Assembly (NCBI GenBank): GCA_015521735.1 | Contig: WANQ01000023.1 | Coordinates: 127,169 to 167,191 of the forward strand | From: Pyrodictiaceae archaeon | GTDB taxonomy: Archaea; Thermoproteota; Thermoprotei_A; Sulfolobales; WANQ01 | Direction: 5' to 3' | Length of the DNA: 40,023 nucleotides | Shown: piece by piece, positions 24,405 through 32,794 of the stretch | Position numbering within the stretch: the stretch's first letter is position 1 | Layout: each line of letters begins with the position of its first letter | Made by a program: the position numbers and the translations under genes | Notes under the pieces: generated by a model | Databases searched by the model: none | Told to the model about the DNA's origin: nothing | The model's input: only the letters and a program-made list of their open reading frames with translations

Positions 24405-26009
24405 ATGTCTAGGACTGGTGTTGAGTCTAGGCCTAGATTGCTTGTTACTGAGTACTCTGACTTATACTATGTTAGGGGTATTGATACGGGTTGTTCCTGT
24501 AGAGTTGACTATTTGGTTGAGAGGATTGTTGAACTGGTTTCTGAGAATAATTGGTGTGTTGGTGTATTCTATTCTCCTATTACACGTATTAGGGAGTTTA
24601 GGTCTAGGGGTTGGAGTATTCTTAGGAGCCTATCTCTATGGGTTAAGCCTGTAGCTTATAGTGTTAGGGATTATCCTAGTGATGTAGACTTACTTGTCAG
24701 GTCACGTGTACTAGTTGATACTGGGCTTTTCTCTGAGGAGTTTCTTGAGCGTGGAGAGTTTGGTAGGGTTATCCTAGGTGAAGTTTTCTTTGAGTTTTTG
24801 GAGGAGGTTGGTGGTGTTAAGAGGGTTAGGGGCTATATTGAATTACTGGTTCACTTTAACGGTGTATTTGTGTTAACTCTAAGTATACCATTGCATGGCT
24901 ACGAGTTGTCTTCTAGGGATTTGCTTAGGATTAGGTATTTACTTGAATCTGAGGGTGTATTAGTTGAGCTTCCTAGATGGGTTTATAGGGTTTGGAGTAG
25001 GCTTAAGAGGGGTAGTGTTGGCGAGGTAGTTGAGAGGTCTGAAGGAGTTGTACGTATTAAGGGTAAGGTTGTTGACGTGTTAGAGGCTTATTCTATCCTA
25101 GTAAAATACCTGGCTATGCGTATTAGGGGTAGGGAGCCTCAAAGCCTTGTTGAGCTCGAAGAATCGCTTAGGAATCCATGGGATACAGACTACTACATGG
25201 TTTTTACAGAGGTTTTGAGGAGTACTAGTAGTACGAGTGATCTTCTTAGAAAATACTCTATACAATTATACTCTATACTTCATGGTACTCGTAAGATTAC
25301 TTCTAAGCATGTTCTTGAGAGAATTATTCGTAGAGCATACCATTACGTACCCATAGCAGCTCTTGGTGAGGCAGGTTTCCCTAGTCCTCGTAGACTTGTT
25401 GTTAGCCGTGTAGTAGCATTAGTTACTGATACCGATACCCATGTAGTTGTTGTTACACGTAAGTATCTTGGCCCAAACGAGTATGGTTTAACTCTGAGAC
25501 TTAAGCATTTAACTGTTGTAGAACTAGTAGTGCATTTAAAGCAGACCTTGAGGGTCTTTGAATACTTGTTTACTAGGCGTAAGCTTAAGAGTATTGATGA
25601 GCTGATATCTCTTCGTGAAGACTATAGTAGGGTTGCAGACTACGTAGAGAACACCTACTTTATAGTTGACCGTGATATGAGGCAATTGTTTCAGCGTACA
25701 CGTAGAGCGTTAGAGATAGATAGGCTTAACAGTAATGTTGAACGTAAGCTAGAGACGTTGAACTATATTATAATGACTAGGTATCAGGATAGGCTTAACA
25801 AGATGCAGTTAGTGTTATCGATACTATTCGGTATATTTGGCGTACCATTCTTCCTCTTCTCATACTTCCAATGGTACTATGACTACGTAACACTGGGTAA
25901 GTCGCCTAACTTCCTACCAGTAACTATTGCTACTTGGGCTCCAACCATAAGTATATTGTTGATAACACTGGTACTGTACTTCTATTGGCAGAAAAAGATA
26001 TACGAGTAG
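24405..26009 (+). CDS. Large cytoplasmic-domain membrane protein with CorA-like topology
   Basis: A protein of 534 residues with no signal peptide. About 465 residues of soluble domain are followed by a coiled-coil-like helix (RALEIDRLNSNVERKLETL) and two C-terminal membrane helices (LVLSILFGIFGVPFFLF and WAPTISILLITLVLYFYW) joined by a loop of about 20 residues. A cytosolic domain, long helix and two terminal helices is the plan of CorA-type channels, but the GMN motif after the first helix is missing (FSYFQW instead), so ion transport is not established. The N-terminal domain was not recognised. ATG 24405 is preceded by CAGGGGG about 12 nt upstream; an earlier ATG at 24393 is closed by a stop. 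Codons are strongly T/G-ending. The divergent two-HTH regulator may control it. Confidence 0.7.
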   Translation: MSRTGVESRPRLLVTEYSDLYYVRGIDTGCSCRVDYLVERIVELVSENNWCVGVFYSPITRIREFRSRGWSILRSLSLWVKPVAYSVRDYPSDVDLLVRSRVLVDTGLFSEEFLERGEFGRVILGEVFFEFLEEVGGVKRVRGYIELLVHFNGVFVLTLSIPLHGYELSSRDLLRIRYLLESEGVLVELPRWVYRVWSRLKRGSVGEVVERSEGVVRIKGKVVDVLEAYSILVKYLAMRIRGREPQSLVELEESLRNPWDTDYYMVFTEVLRSTSSTSDLLRKYSIQLYSILHGTRKITSKHVLERIIRRAYHYVPIAALGEAGFPSPRRLVVSRVVALVTDTDTHVVVVTRKYLGPNEYGLTLRLKHLTVVELVVHLKQTLRVFEYLFTRRKLKSIDELISLREDYSRVADYVENTYFIVDRDMRQLFQRTRRALEIDRLNSNVERKLETLNYIIMTRYQDRLNKMQLVLSILFGIFGVPFFLFSYFQWYYDYVTLGKSPNFLPVTIATWAPTISILLITLVLYFYWQKKIYE

Positions 26010-26016
26010 CATAGTC

Positions 26017-26319
26017 CTATGTAGCAGCTAGTATTATCTTCTTAACTAGTTTATCTTCGCCTTGCTCTAGCTTCTTTAATGCTTCCTCAACTATTCCTGG
26101 TTCTTCTGCTAATGGTTGTAGTAGGTATTGGAGTACTAGTGTTGCTGAAGTCTTACTTCCACCTAGTACCTCGACTAGTAGCTTGTAGGCTACGGAGGGG
26201 TTGTCTACTAGTAGTTGGGTGAAGCGTTTACCGTGTTTTATCTTTGAGTGTGTGTCGAGGACTATTTCTAGTCCAGGCATATCTTTTAGCCTACTACGTA
26301 TTACTTCCTCAGCCTTCAA
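26017..26319 (-). CDS. Small all-helical protein, partner of the KaiC-like gene
   Basis: A 100-residue protein, predicted wholly helical, without membrane segments or metal ligands. Recognisable blocks are MPGLEIVLDTHSKIKHGKR and NPSVAYKLLVEVLGG. It resembles small archaeal proteins of unknown function, but I cannot name the family. TTG 26319 follows the KaiC-like stop by 5 nt, with GGTGA over that stop serving as ribosome site, so the two are translationally coupled and may form a complex. Confidence 0.7.
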   Translation of the reverse strand: MKAEEVIRSRLKDMPGLEIVLDTHSKIKHGKRFTQLLVDNPSVAYKLLVEVLGGSKTSATLVLQYLLQPLAEEPGIVEEALKKLEQGEDKLVKKIILAAT

Positions 26320-26324
26320 CTATA

Positions 26325-27740
26325 TCACCAGTGTGAGAGTATTTCGTATGGTCTAATCTTTATGGTTTTGAACTTATGTTTTGTTGGGTGTCTAAGCATT
26401 GTTATCTTATAGTATTCTTCTCCTTCCTCCTCTATTCTCTGTAGGTGTAGGACTATATCGTATATATCTATTCCTGGTATGCTTGAGGGTTTCCCTGAGT
26501 AAGTGTAGAATCCTGTTATACCTATTTTTCTCCTTAGTAATACGTTGTTTAAGTGGTGTGCTAGGTAGGTGTTGGTGCTAGGGTATAGTTCTAGTAGTAT
26601 GTTGATGCCGTGTATTCCTATGAATTTTGGCTTTATGCTTGCATCTACTCTTGAGTTTATGGAGGCTATTTCAGCTAAGCTTAGTGTTGTAGGGTTAAGT
26701 GATACTATTTCTACTTGGCCCATAACCTTGTCTACGTCTACTCCTAGATGTTGTGATATTTGTGCTATAAACCTCTTTATCTCGTCTGGTGACTTAGTAT
26801 AGCTACGTATTATTGCTGGTCCACCATATCTTGCAACAAGTGGTATTAGTGCTAGTAGCATTGGTGCTAGTGTGTCGAGTCCAGGTTCTGCTACTAGTAG
26901 TATTTGTGAGCCTTTGGGTATTGTTTCTAGTACCTTGTCTATCATTTCTACTCCTGTAACATAGTTTGTTTCAGCATCTATAGCTGGTATTTCGTGTGGT
27001 ATTATTGGTGTTTGTACGTGTATTACTGCTCCAGGTATTAGGGTGAATATTAGTTCTGATAACGGTATACTTGTTCCACGTGCCTTGAGTATCTTCATGT
27101 ATCTTACTATTTTACCGTACTCTATCCTATAGTTGAGCTCTATGACTGTGTCAGCTATGTATTCTTCTACGCTAACTTCTGCTTCAGTATAGCTTCTCGG
27201 CTTCTCAGCTATTAGTAGGGTTGTAACACCCATTTTCTTAAGCTCACGTAGTATTAGGCTTGTTATTATCTCTCTAGCCTTCTCGTACCCGAAAGTATGT
27301 ATTAGTACTGTTATACTGTCAATAGCTACTCTACGAATATTCTTCTCAGCTACATCCATTAATAGTCTTTCAAGTATTAGTCTAACAGCTTCCTCGTTAT
27401 GAACTGGTACTGCTTCAATAAAGTTGAATAATCCTCTAGCTTCTAGTTCGCTAAAGTCTAGTCCAAGCCTCTTCATGAATGAGTAGAATGATTCCTTGCC
27501 TTCAACAAAGCTTAAATATACTGCTTTCTCGCCATGCCTACATGCTTCGTAGACGAATTTTGCTGCAAAACTAGTTTTACCTGCACCTGGTGGTCCTTCA
27601 ACTAGTATAGTTGAACCACAGGGTACTCCTCCACCTAGTGCTTGGTCTAAGCCTTCTATACCTGTAGGACATATCTCTATTTCACGTTTACTAGGTATGC
27701 TTATTTCCAATCCTTCTAATATGGTCTCATTGGAGGGCAT
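26325..27740 (-). CDS. KaiC-like double-RecA ATPase with degenerate second domain
   Basis: A protein of about 471 residues with two RecA-like halves. The first has Walker A GPPGAGKT (49-56), the KaiC entry motif TGIEGLDQALGGGVP, and the Walker B-like VAIDSITVL. In the second half the matching loop reads AEPGLDTLAP, without the Lys/Thr of a P-loop, so only the first half should bind and hydrolyse ATP. KaiC-like proteins are frequent in archaea as signalling or motility ATPases; no circadian role is implied. The frame is open from TTG 27755, but the TATA box TATAAAAACC at 27780-27771 predicts transcription starting near 27750. ATG 27740, with GGGG 10 nt upstream, is therefore the better start. 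It is divergent from the mre11-rad50 region. Confidence 0.8.
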   Translation of the reverse strand: MPSNETILEGLEISIPSKREIEICPTGIEGLDQALGGGVPCGSTILVEGPPGAGKTSFAAKFVYEACRHGEKAVYLSFVEGKESFYSFMKRLGLDFSELEARGLFNFIEAVPVHNEEAVRLILERLLMDVAEKNIRRVAIDSITVLIHTFGYEKAREIITSLILRELKKMGVTTLLIAEKPRSYTEAEVSVEEYIADTVIELNYRIEYGKIVRYMKILKARGTSIPLSELIFTLIPGAVIHVQTPIIPHEIPAIDAETNYVTGVEMIDKVLETIPKGSQILLVAEPGLDTLAPMLLALIPLVARYGGPAIIRSYTKSPDEIKRFIAQISQHLGVDVDKVMGQVEIVSLNPTTLSLAEIASINSRVDASIKPKFIGIHGINILLELYPSTNTYLAHHLNNVLLRRKIGITGFYTYSGKPSSIPGIDIYDIVLHLQRIEEEGEEYYKITMLRHPTKHKFKTIKIRPYEILSHW

Positions 27741-27770
27741 AGTTTTGTGCCCCAAGATTAAGGGGATATA

Positions 27771-27780
27771 GGTTTTTATA
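27771..27780 (-). promoter_or_regulatory. TATA box for the KaiC-like operon
   Basis: TATAAAAACC on the minus strand predicts a start near 27750 and a very short leader before ATG 27740. It supports the shorter start of this gene. Confidence 0.55.
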
Positions 27781-27917
27781 GTAGGGTTTTCTACGTGGTA
27801 GCTACTTATAATCTCGTTGAAAAAGGGTTTAAAGTCTACGGGTTAACGTGTAGTTGAGGTCTTGGTACTAGGTATTTAGCAGTGTTATTTGTGGATTAAA
27901 AGGAGGAGCCTCTTGGG

Positions 27918-28031
27918 GTGCCGACTTCCACATTTACCTTATTGTTCGGTGCGGGCTACATAGCTTCTTCTGTCATCGGCGTAGTATGTATTTGGTTGGA
28001 GTGGTTAATCAGTATTACTTTTCTGTCCTAG
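27918..28031 (+). CDS. 37-residue single-helix membrane peptide upstream of mre11
   Basis: A GTG-started frame of 37 codons preceded by AAAAGGAGGAG, 11 nt from the start. The product is almost wholly hydrophobic (LLFGAGYIASSVIGVVCIWLEWLIS), enough for one membrane helix with a single Glu between two Trp residues near its end. It ends 73 nt before mre11 on the same strand. I know of no family; it could be a small membrane protein, a leader peptide, or chance. The Shine-Dalgarno match and hydrophobic run in one frame are the only support. A possible TATA box lies at about 27829 or 27872. Confidence 0.45.
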   Translation: MPTSTFTLLFGAGYIASSVIGVVCIWLEWLISITFLS

Positions 28032-28104
28032 TTGGTTAGGGCCAGTAGGTTTTACAAGGGGGGTTAAGCATATTGTTTAACTATGATGTGAGGGTTGGAG
28101 TTTA

Positions 28105-29250
28105 TTGCTTGTAGCTCATGTAAGTGATACTCACTTGGGTTTCCGGCAGTATAATCTAGATGAGCGTGAGGAGGATATTTACCGGTTATTTAATGAGTTT
28201 GTTGAGAAGGTTTTAGCTGAGAAGCCAGATGTAATTGTGCATACTGGTGACTTGTTTGATCAGCCACGCCCGCCTATTCAAGCTTTAAGGGTGGCTTATC
28301 ATGGGTTCCGTAGGCTTAGGGAGAAGGGTATTAGGGTTTACTGTATTCTAGGTGACCACGATATTCCTAAGAGGAGGAGTGAGCCTCCACACCTGCTTCT
28401 TAGGGAGCTGGGGGTTGTAGATGTTGTTGGTGTAGATCCTTTTAGGGAGGAGCCCTTTCGTGTAGTTAATGGAGTATTTGTTGCTGGTATACGTAGTTTG
28501 CCTAAGAAGTATTCTCATCAATTAATATCGCTACTTAACTCTTTAGCCAATAAGGCTAGAGGGTATGAGAGAGCTATCTTAATGCTTCACCAAGGTATTA
28601 GAGAGCACTTCCCATACTCCTATGAACTAGAGTTACAGCACATACCTAGTGGCTTCAACTATTATGCTTTAGGACACATACATATGAGGAAGTGGTTCTA
28701 CCTTCACGATGGTATTGTAGGGTATGCTGGTAGCATAGATGTTATAAGAATTGATGAGTGGGAGGAGTATCTTAGGAATGGGAAGGGATTCTACTTAGTA
28801 GACTTGTCTAGTAAGGAGCCGGTAATACATAGAGTTGACCTTGAGGGTATTAGGGAGCATATAGTATTGGAGGTAGACTATAGCCTAGTTGAGCAGAAGA
28901 TTAGAGAGCTTGCTAAGAATATTATGGGTAGTAGGCTTAAGCCAATACTACACTTAACTGTTAGAGGACGTAGAATAGATAAATCCCATGTGCAGAGACT
29001 GTTGTTGAGGCTATTGCAGGGTAGGGTGCTTACTTGGAGGCTTAGATTTGAGGAGGAGAAGAAGGTGCCTCCAAGTATTCGTGAGGAGAGGATAAGTATT
29101 GAGGGATTATTGAAGCAGGTATTAGGTGATGAAGAGGTTGTTGAACTTGCATTGAAATTGCTTGAAGCATTGTCTCGTGGAGATGTTAGTAGTGCTGTAA
29201 GGATTACTGAGGAGTACTATAAGTCTCTAGAGCAAAGTAGTAGAGGCTGA
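28105..29250 (+). CDS. mre11: DNA double-strand break repair nuclease Mre11
   Basis: A 381-residue manganese nuclease. Phosphoesterase motifs are all present: D8-x-H10 (SDTHLG), GDLFD with D49, GDHD with D84-H85, HQG, and the GHIHMR motif. In the third motif Asp replaces the Asn found in many Mre11 proteins. The C-terminal helices that bind Rad50 coils are also present. With Rad50 it processes DNA ends for recombination. TTG 28105 begins the conserved LVAHVSDTHLG, with GGAG or GAGGG just before it. The next gene is only 2 nt downstream, so the two are co-translated. HerA and NurA, which often share this operon in archaea, are not encoded in this window. Confidence 0.95.
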   Translation: MLVAHVSDTHLGFRQYNLDEREEDIYRLFNEFVEKVLAEKPDVIVHTGDLFDQPRPPIQALRVAYHGFRRLREKGIRVYCILGDHDIPKRRSEPPHLLLRELGVVDVVGVDPFREEPFRVVNGVFVAGIRSLPKKYSHQLISLLNSLANKARGYERAILMLHQGIREHFPYSYELELQHIPSGFNYYALGHIHMRKWFYLHDGIVGYAGSIDVIRIDEWEEYLRNGKGFYLVDLSSKEPVIHRVDLEGIREHIVLEVDYSLVEQKIRELAKNIMGSRLKPILHLTVRGRRIDKSHVQRLLLRLLQGRVLTWRLRFEEEKKVPPSIREERISIEGLLKQVLGDEEVVELALKLLEALSRGDVSSAVRITEEYYKSLEQSSRG

Positions 29251-29252
29251 TT

Positions 29253-31958
29253 GTGTTGATTATTCGTAGAGTAGAGTTAGAGAACTTCATTAGCCATAAG
29301 AATAGTAGGATTGAGTTTGAGCCAGGTATAACAGTTATTGTTGGCCCTAATGGTGCTGGTAAGACAAGTATTATAGATGCTATAATGTTTGCTTTATTCA
29401 AGGATCATACACGTGGAGGTAGACTAGTAAATCTCGTGAATCGTGGTAGTAGTAAGGCTAGGGTTAAACTGGTATTCAATGTTGGTGGGATAGACTATAT
29501 AGTTGAAAGGATAATTGTTAGGGAAACACCTAGTACTGCTAGGCAAGTAGAAGTATACCTATACAAGGATACTGGTAGTGGACCCATACTCATAGCACGT
29601 GGGGATAAGAAGGTTAGTGAAGAATTATCGAAGATACTAGGTGTAACACCTAAGACATATACTTTAAGTGTTTTCGTTAAGCAGGGAGAAATAGAGAACC
29701 TATTAACAGCTCAGCCAGCTGAGAGGAAGAAGGCTATTGGAGAACTACTAGGACTTGACAAGCTTGAGAAAGCATACGAGTATATGAGGGAGCTTATAAG
29801 CTACTGGTCGACTAAGGCTGCTATTATTGGTGCTGAAGCATCAAAGCTTAAGGAGAGAGAAGAGAGGCTGAGCAAGCTACAAGAATACTACTTGGGAGTT
29901 ACTGAGAAGAAAAAGAACATTACTAGTAAGTTGCTTAGGGTTAAGGAGGAGTTAGAGGAAGCTAAGAACAAGTTAAGGGTGTTGGAGGAGAAGAGGAAGG
30001 AGAAGATAAGATTAGAGCTAGAAGTAGCTCCTCGTGGGAGAGAAGTAGAATTCCTAGCCAGTGAGTTAGAGAGGCTTGAAAAAGAGTTAGCTGAAGCTCA
30101 GGAAGCTAAAGCATTGTTGTCTAAGAAGCTGAGTGAGCTTAAGAAACTAGTTGTTGTTGAGCAGGGTGTTGAAGCACTGCATAGACTAGAGGAGCTAAAG
30201 CCTAGTCTAGAGAAGCTAGGGGAAGTTGAGGAAGAGTTGAGGAGGCTTGAAGAGGAGAAGAATAAGATTCTACCAAAGATACAGGAGTACGTGAAGGCTA
30301 GGGAGCAGTTAAAGAGCTTGAAGGAGAAGATAAATGTAATGGAGTCTAGGCTTCGTGAAAAGAAGGCTTTAGAGGCAAGGATAAGTGAAGTTAAACAACA
30401 GGTTAATAGGGTTAAGCGTAGAATAGAGGCAATGATAGGGGCTATAGATCCTTCGAGGAAGGCTATGGAGCTAGAGTTAGAGCTAAGAGAATTAGAGGAG
30501 AAGAGGAAAACCTATGAGGAGATACTTAGTGGAATAGAAGTTGAGCTTAAAGCACTTAATAATAGGATTAGAGAGTTGGAGGAAAGGATTAGGTTTTTGG
30601 AGAGCATTGAATCTAATAGATGTCCCACGTGTGGGCAACCACTAACACCTAGTCTACGTAGAAGGCTAGTAGATGAAGCTAAACGTGAGCTAGGTAAGGT
30701 TAAGGATAGAGTAAGCGTACTTGAATCTGAGAAAAAAGAGTTAAAGAGCATGCTTAACAGAATAGTTGAGGAGCTATCCACTAAGAAGAACACTTATAGT
30801 AGGCTCACAGTCTTAGTTGAAGAGTTAAAGTCCTTGGAGGAAAAACTCCACTCATACGAGAAGAGACTTGAAACAATATCTAAGGAGACAGCTAGCTATG
30901 AGGAAGAGTACTCGAGGCTTAAGGTTCTTGAGGAAAAAGTTGAGGAGCTAGAAGAACACTATAAGGAGATGATAAGACTTGAAGCAAGAATACGTGAACT
31001 AGAAAAGTCTAGGAGAAAGCTATTAGAGGATACAGTAAGGGCTAAGAGACTTGAAGAAATAATTAGAGATGTAGAGGCAAAGCTAGGAGTTGGTAGAGAG
31101 AGATTTCGTGAGCTTAAGGAGAAACTAGATATTCTTAAGAGTGAGGTAAGAGTACTTGAAGAAAAAGCTAGTAAACTAGACAAGTTGAGGAAAGACTATG
31201 AGAAGGTTAAGTCCAAGCTAGCTAAGTCTAGGAAAACGTTATCGGAGCTTGAGGAGAAGCTGAGAGGACTAGAAGGTGTTGAGGAAGAGTACTCTAAGAC
31301 TAGGGGTAGAGTTGAGGAGTTAAACGAGGAGTACCGTAGGCTAAGTGAGGAGTCTTCTAGGCTAGCTGGAATAGAGCAGAGGCTTAGAGAAGAACTAGAG
31401 CATGCTAGGAGTGAGTATGAGAAGGCATTGAATGCTAGGAAGGAGAAGGAGAGAATAGATAAACTATTGAATACGTTGAAGAAGATAAGGGAAGCTTATA
31501 GTAAGGATGGTTTACAGAAGATAATAAGGTCTAAGGCCAAGGAGCTAGTTGAATACTATCTAAAGGAGATAGTATCAAGCTTTAACCTAAACATAAGCGA
31601 TGTATCCCTAGACGAAGACTTCAACATAACAGTTACTACCCCAATGGGAGAGCAACCAGTTGAAACAATAAGTGGTGGTGAAAGAGTAGCACTTGCAATA
31701 GCGTTGAGGCTAGCATTAGCTAAGGCCTTAGTTGGTAGAGGAGTAGAATCAATAATACTAGATGAACCAACCATACACTTAGATGAAGAGAGGAGGAGAG
31801 AACTAGTAAGAATACTTAAGACAAGCTTCAAGGGGGCAAGAGAGATAGTACCACAATTAATCATAGTAACACATGACCGTGAACTAGAGGATGCAGCAGA
31901 CACCGTGTACCAGGTTACGAGAACCAATGGATATAGCAGGGTTGTGAAAACAGCTTAG
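29253..31958 (+). CDS. rad50: DNA double-strand break repair ATPase Rad50
   Basis: A 901-residue SMC-type ATPase. Walker A is GPNGAGKT (31-38). About 690 residues of antiparallel coiled coil surround the zinc hook C457-P-T-C460 (CPTCGQPL), and the C-terminal lobe has ISGGER (signature) and Walker B ILDEPTIHLDEE. The hook dimerises two complexes through zinc, and the ATPase heads clamp the Mre11 nuclease. The length is typical for archaea. The start GTG at 29253 has GAGG 6 nt upstream; TTG 29256 is an alternative. No unusual residue was seen at the active site. Confidence 0.95.
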   Translation: MLIIRRVELENFISHKNSRIEFEPGITVIVGPNGAGKTSIIDAIMFALFKDHTRGGRLVNLVNRGSSKARVKLVFNVGGIDYIVERIIVRETPSTARQVEVYLYKDTGSGPILIARGDKKVSEELSKILGVTPKTYTLSVFVKQGEIENLLTAQPAERKKAIGELLGLDKLEKAYEYMRELISYWSTKAAIIGAEASKLKEREERLSKLQEYYLGVTEKKKNITSKLLRVKEELEEAKNKLRVLEEKRKEKIRLELEVAPRGREVEFLASELERLEKELAEAQEAKALLSKKLSELKKLVVVEQGVEALHRLEELKPSLEKLGEVEEELRRLEEEKNKILPKIQEYVKAREQLKSLKEKINVMESRLREKKALEARISEVKQQVNRVKRRIEAMIGAIDPSRKAMELELELRELEEKRKTYEEILSGIEVELKALNNRIRELEERIRFLESIESNRCPTCGQPLTPSLRRRLVDEAKRELGKVKDRVSVLESEKKELKSMLNRIVEELSTKKNTYSRLTVLVEELKSLEEKLHSYEKRLETISKETASYEEEYSRLKVLEEKVEELEEHYKEMIRLEARIRELEKSRRKLLEDTVRAKRLEEIIRDVEAKLGVGRERFRELKEKLDILKSEVRVLEEKASKLDKLRKDYEKVKSKLAKSRKTLSELEEKLRGLEGVEEEYSKTRGRVEELNEEYRRLSEESSRLAGIEQRLREELEHARSEYEKALNARKEKERIDKLLNTLKKIREAYSKDGLQKIIRSKAKELVEYYLKEIVSSFNLNISDVSLDEDFNITVTTPMGEQPVETISGGERVALAIALRLALAKALVGRGVESIILDEPTIHLDEERRRELVRILKTSFKGAREIVPQLIIVTHDRELEDAADTVYQVTRTNGYSRVVKTA

Positions 31959-31995
31959 CCCCGAGAAAGCTTATTCTCTAATAGTTTATGCGTAG

Positions 31996-32023
31996 ACATG
32001 TATACATGTAGTAATGTTTAAGT
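31996..32023 (+). promoter_or_regulatory. vapBC promoter with perfect 14-bp palindrome
   Basis: ACATGTATACATGT (31996-32009) is a perfect palindrome lying 6 nt before the TATA-like GTTTAAGT (32016-32023). Transcription would start near 32046, just before GTG 32059. The position fits an operator for the antitoxin, since VapB proteins usually repress their own promoter. Confidence 0.5.
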
Positions 32024-32058
32024 ATGTCTTCTACACTACCTTTAATTAGGGTTTAACG

Positions 32059-32316
32059 GTGAAGTACACTACTATAAGGATAAGTGTTAAGGATAAGGAG
32101 AGGCTTGAACGCTTAGCTAAGTTGCTTAAGCTTAATAGTTTAGCTGAAGCACTAAGATATGCGTTGAGTGTAGCTGAGCGGGAAGTTGATAGAGTTGAAG
32201 CTAGCTTAAACCAGGTATTATCATCTCTAAGATATGCTAGAGATATTGGTGAAACTAGTGCAGAGGAAGTAGACAAGTACCTGTATAGTGGAGGAGAAGA
32301 TGACGGTAATAGTTGA
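32059..32316 (+). CDS. vapB: VapB-type antitoxin
   Basis: An 85-residue protein. The N-terminus KYTTIRISVKDKERLERLAKLL has the beta-strand/helix pattern of ribbon-helix-helix DNA-binding antitoxins, followed by helix LNSLAEALRYALSVAER and an acidic tail suited to binding the toxin. It would neutralise the PIN nuclease encoded next and repress the operon. GTG 32059 is preceded by AGGG. The gene overlaps the toxin gene by 17 nt. Confidence 0.8.
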   Translation: MKYTTIRISVKDKERLERLAKLLKLNSLAEALRYALSVAEREVDRVEASLNQVLSSLRYARDIGETSAEEVDKYLYSGGEDDGNS

Positions 32317-32794
32317 TACCGGAGTATTCTTTGCTTTTTATAGTCTAAGGGATAGGTACCATCTAGATGCTTTAGGCCTTATATCACATATGGTTAAGGG
32401 TAAGTGGGGTAAAGCATACATAACAAACCATATACTAGATGAAACAATAAATATACTCAAATACAGGATAGCAGTTGAAACAGTAAAAGCATTCCTAAAC
32501 ACATTCATTGATAGTGGCTTAGTGGAGGTAATATATACTGACATGGACTTAGAGTTAGAAGCACTAAGAATACTTAGAGAAAACATTGAGAGAAGGGGTT
32601 TAAGCTATACTGATGCAGTAACAATAGCAGTGATAAGAGAACTAGGAATAGACTATTTACTCTCATTTGATTTAAGATCATTTAAAGGACTAGTAGACAA
32701 CATAGTAGGCCCCAGCTATTGGCAGACAATACCAGGTAGTGAGAAGAAACAAATACTAAGCTTAGCAAGAAAGTACTACACAGATAGGGGATGA
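32300..32794 (+). CDS. vapC: VapC-type PIN-domain toxin ribonuclease
   Basis: A protein of 164 residues of the PIN family. The acidic catalytic residues are visible: D in VIVDTGVFFAF, E in LDETINIL, D in SYTDAVTIAV and D in LLSFDLRSF. Such toxins cut RNA, often tRNA or rRNA, when not held by the antitoxin. The frame is open from GTG 32288, but ATG 32300 has GGAGG 5 nt upstream and gives the usual start just before the first strand. It follows and overlaps vapB. The stop overlaps the start of a small reading frame as ATGA. Confidence 0.85.
   Translation: MTVIVDTGVFFAFYSLRDRYHLDALGLISHMVKGKWGKAYITNHILDETINILKYRIAVETVKAFLNTFIDSGLVEVIYTDMDLELEALRILRENIERRGLSYTDAVTIAVIRELGIDYLLSFDLRSFKGLVDNIVGPSYWQTIPGSEKKQILSLARKYYTDRG

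Noticed and set aside
24405-26009. Firm CorA magnesium transporter call
   Set aside because: The GMN motif is absent and the N-terminal domain does not resemble CorA.
26325-27755. TTG 27755 as start of the KaiC-like gene
   Set aside because: It lies upstream of the transcription start predicted from the TATA box and has no ribosome site; ATG 27740 fits better.
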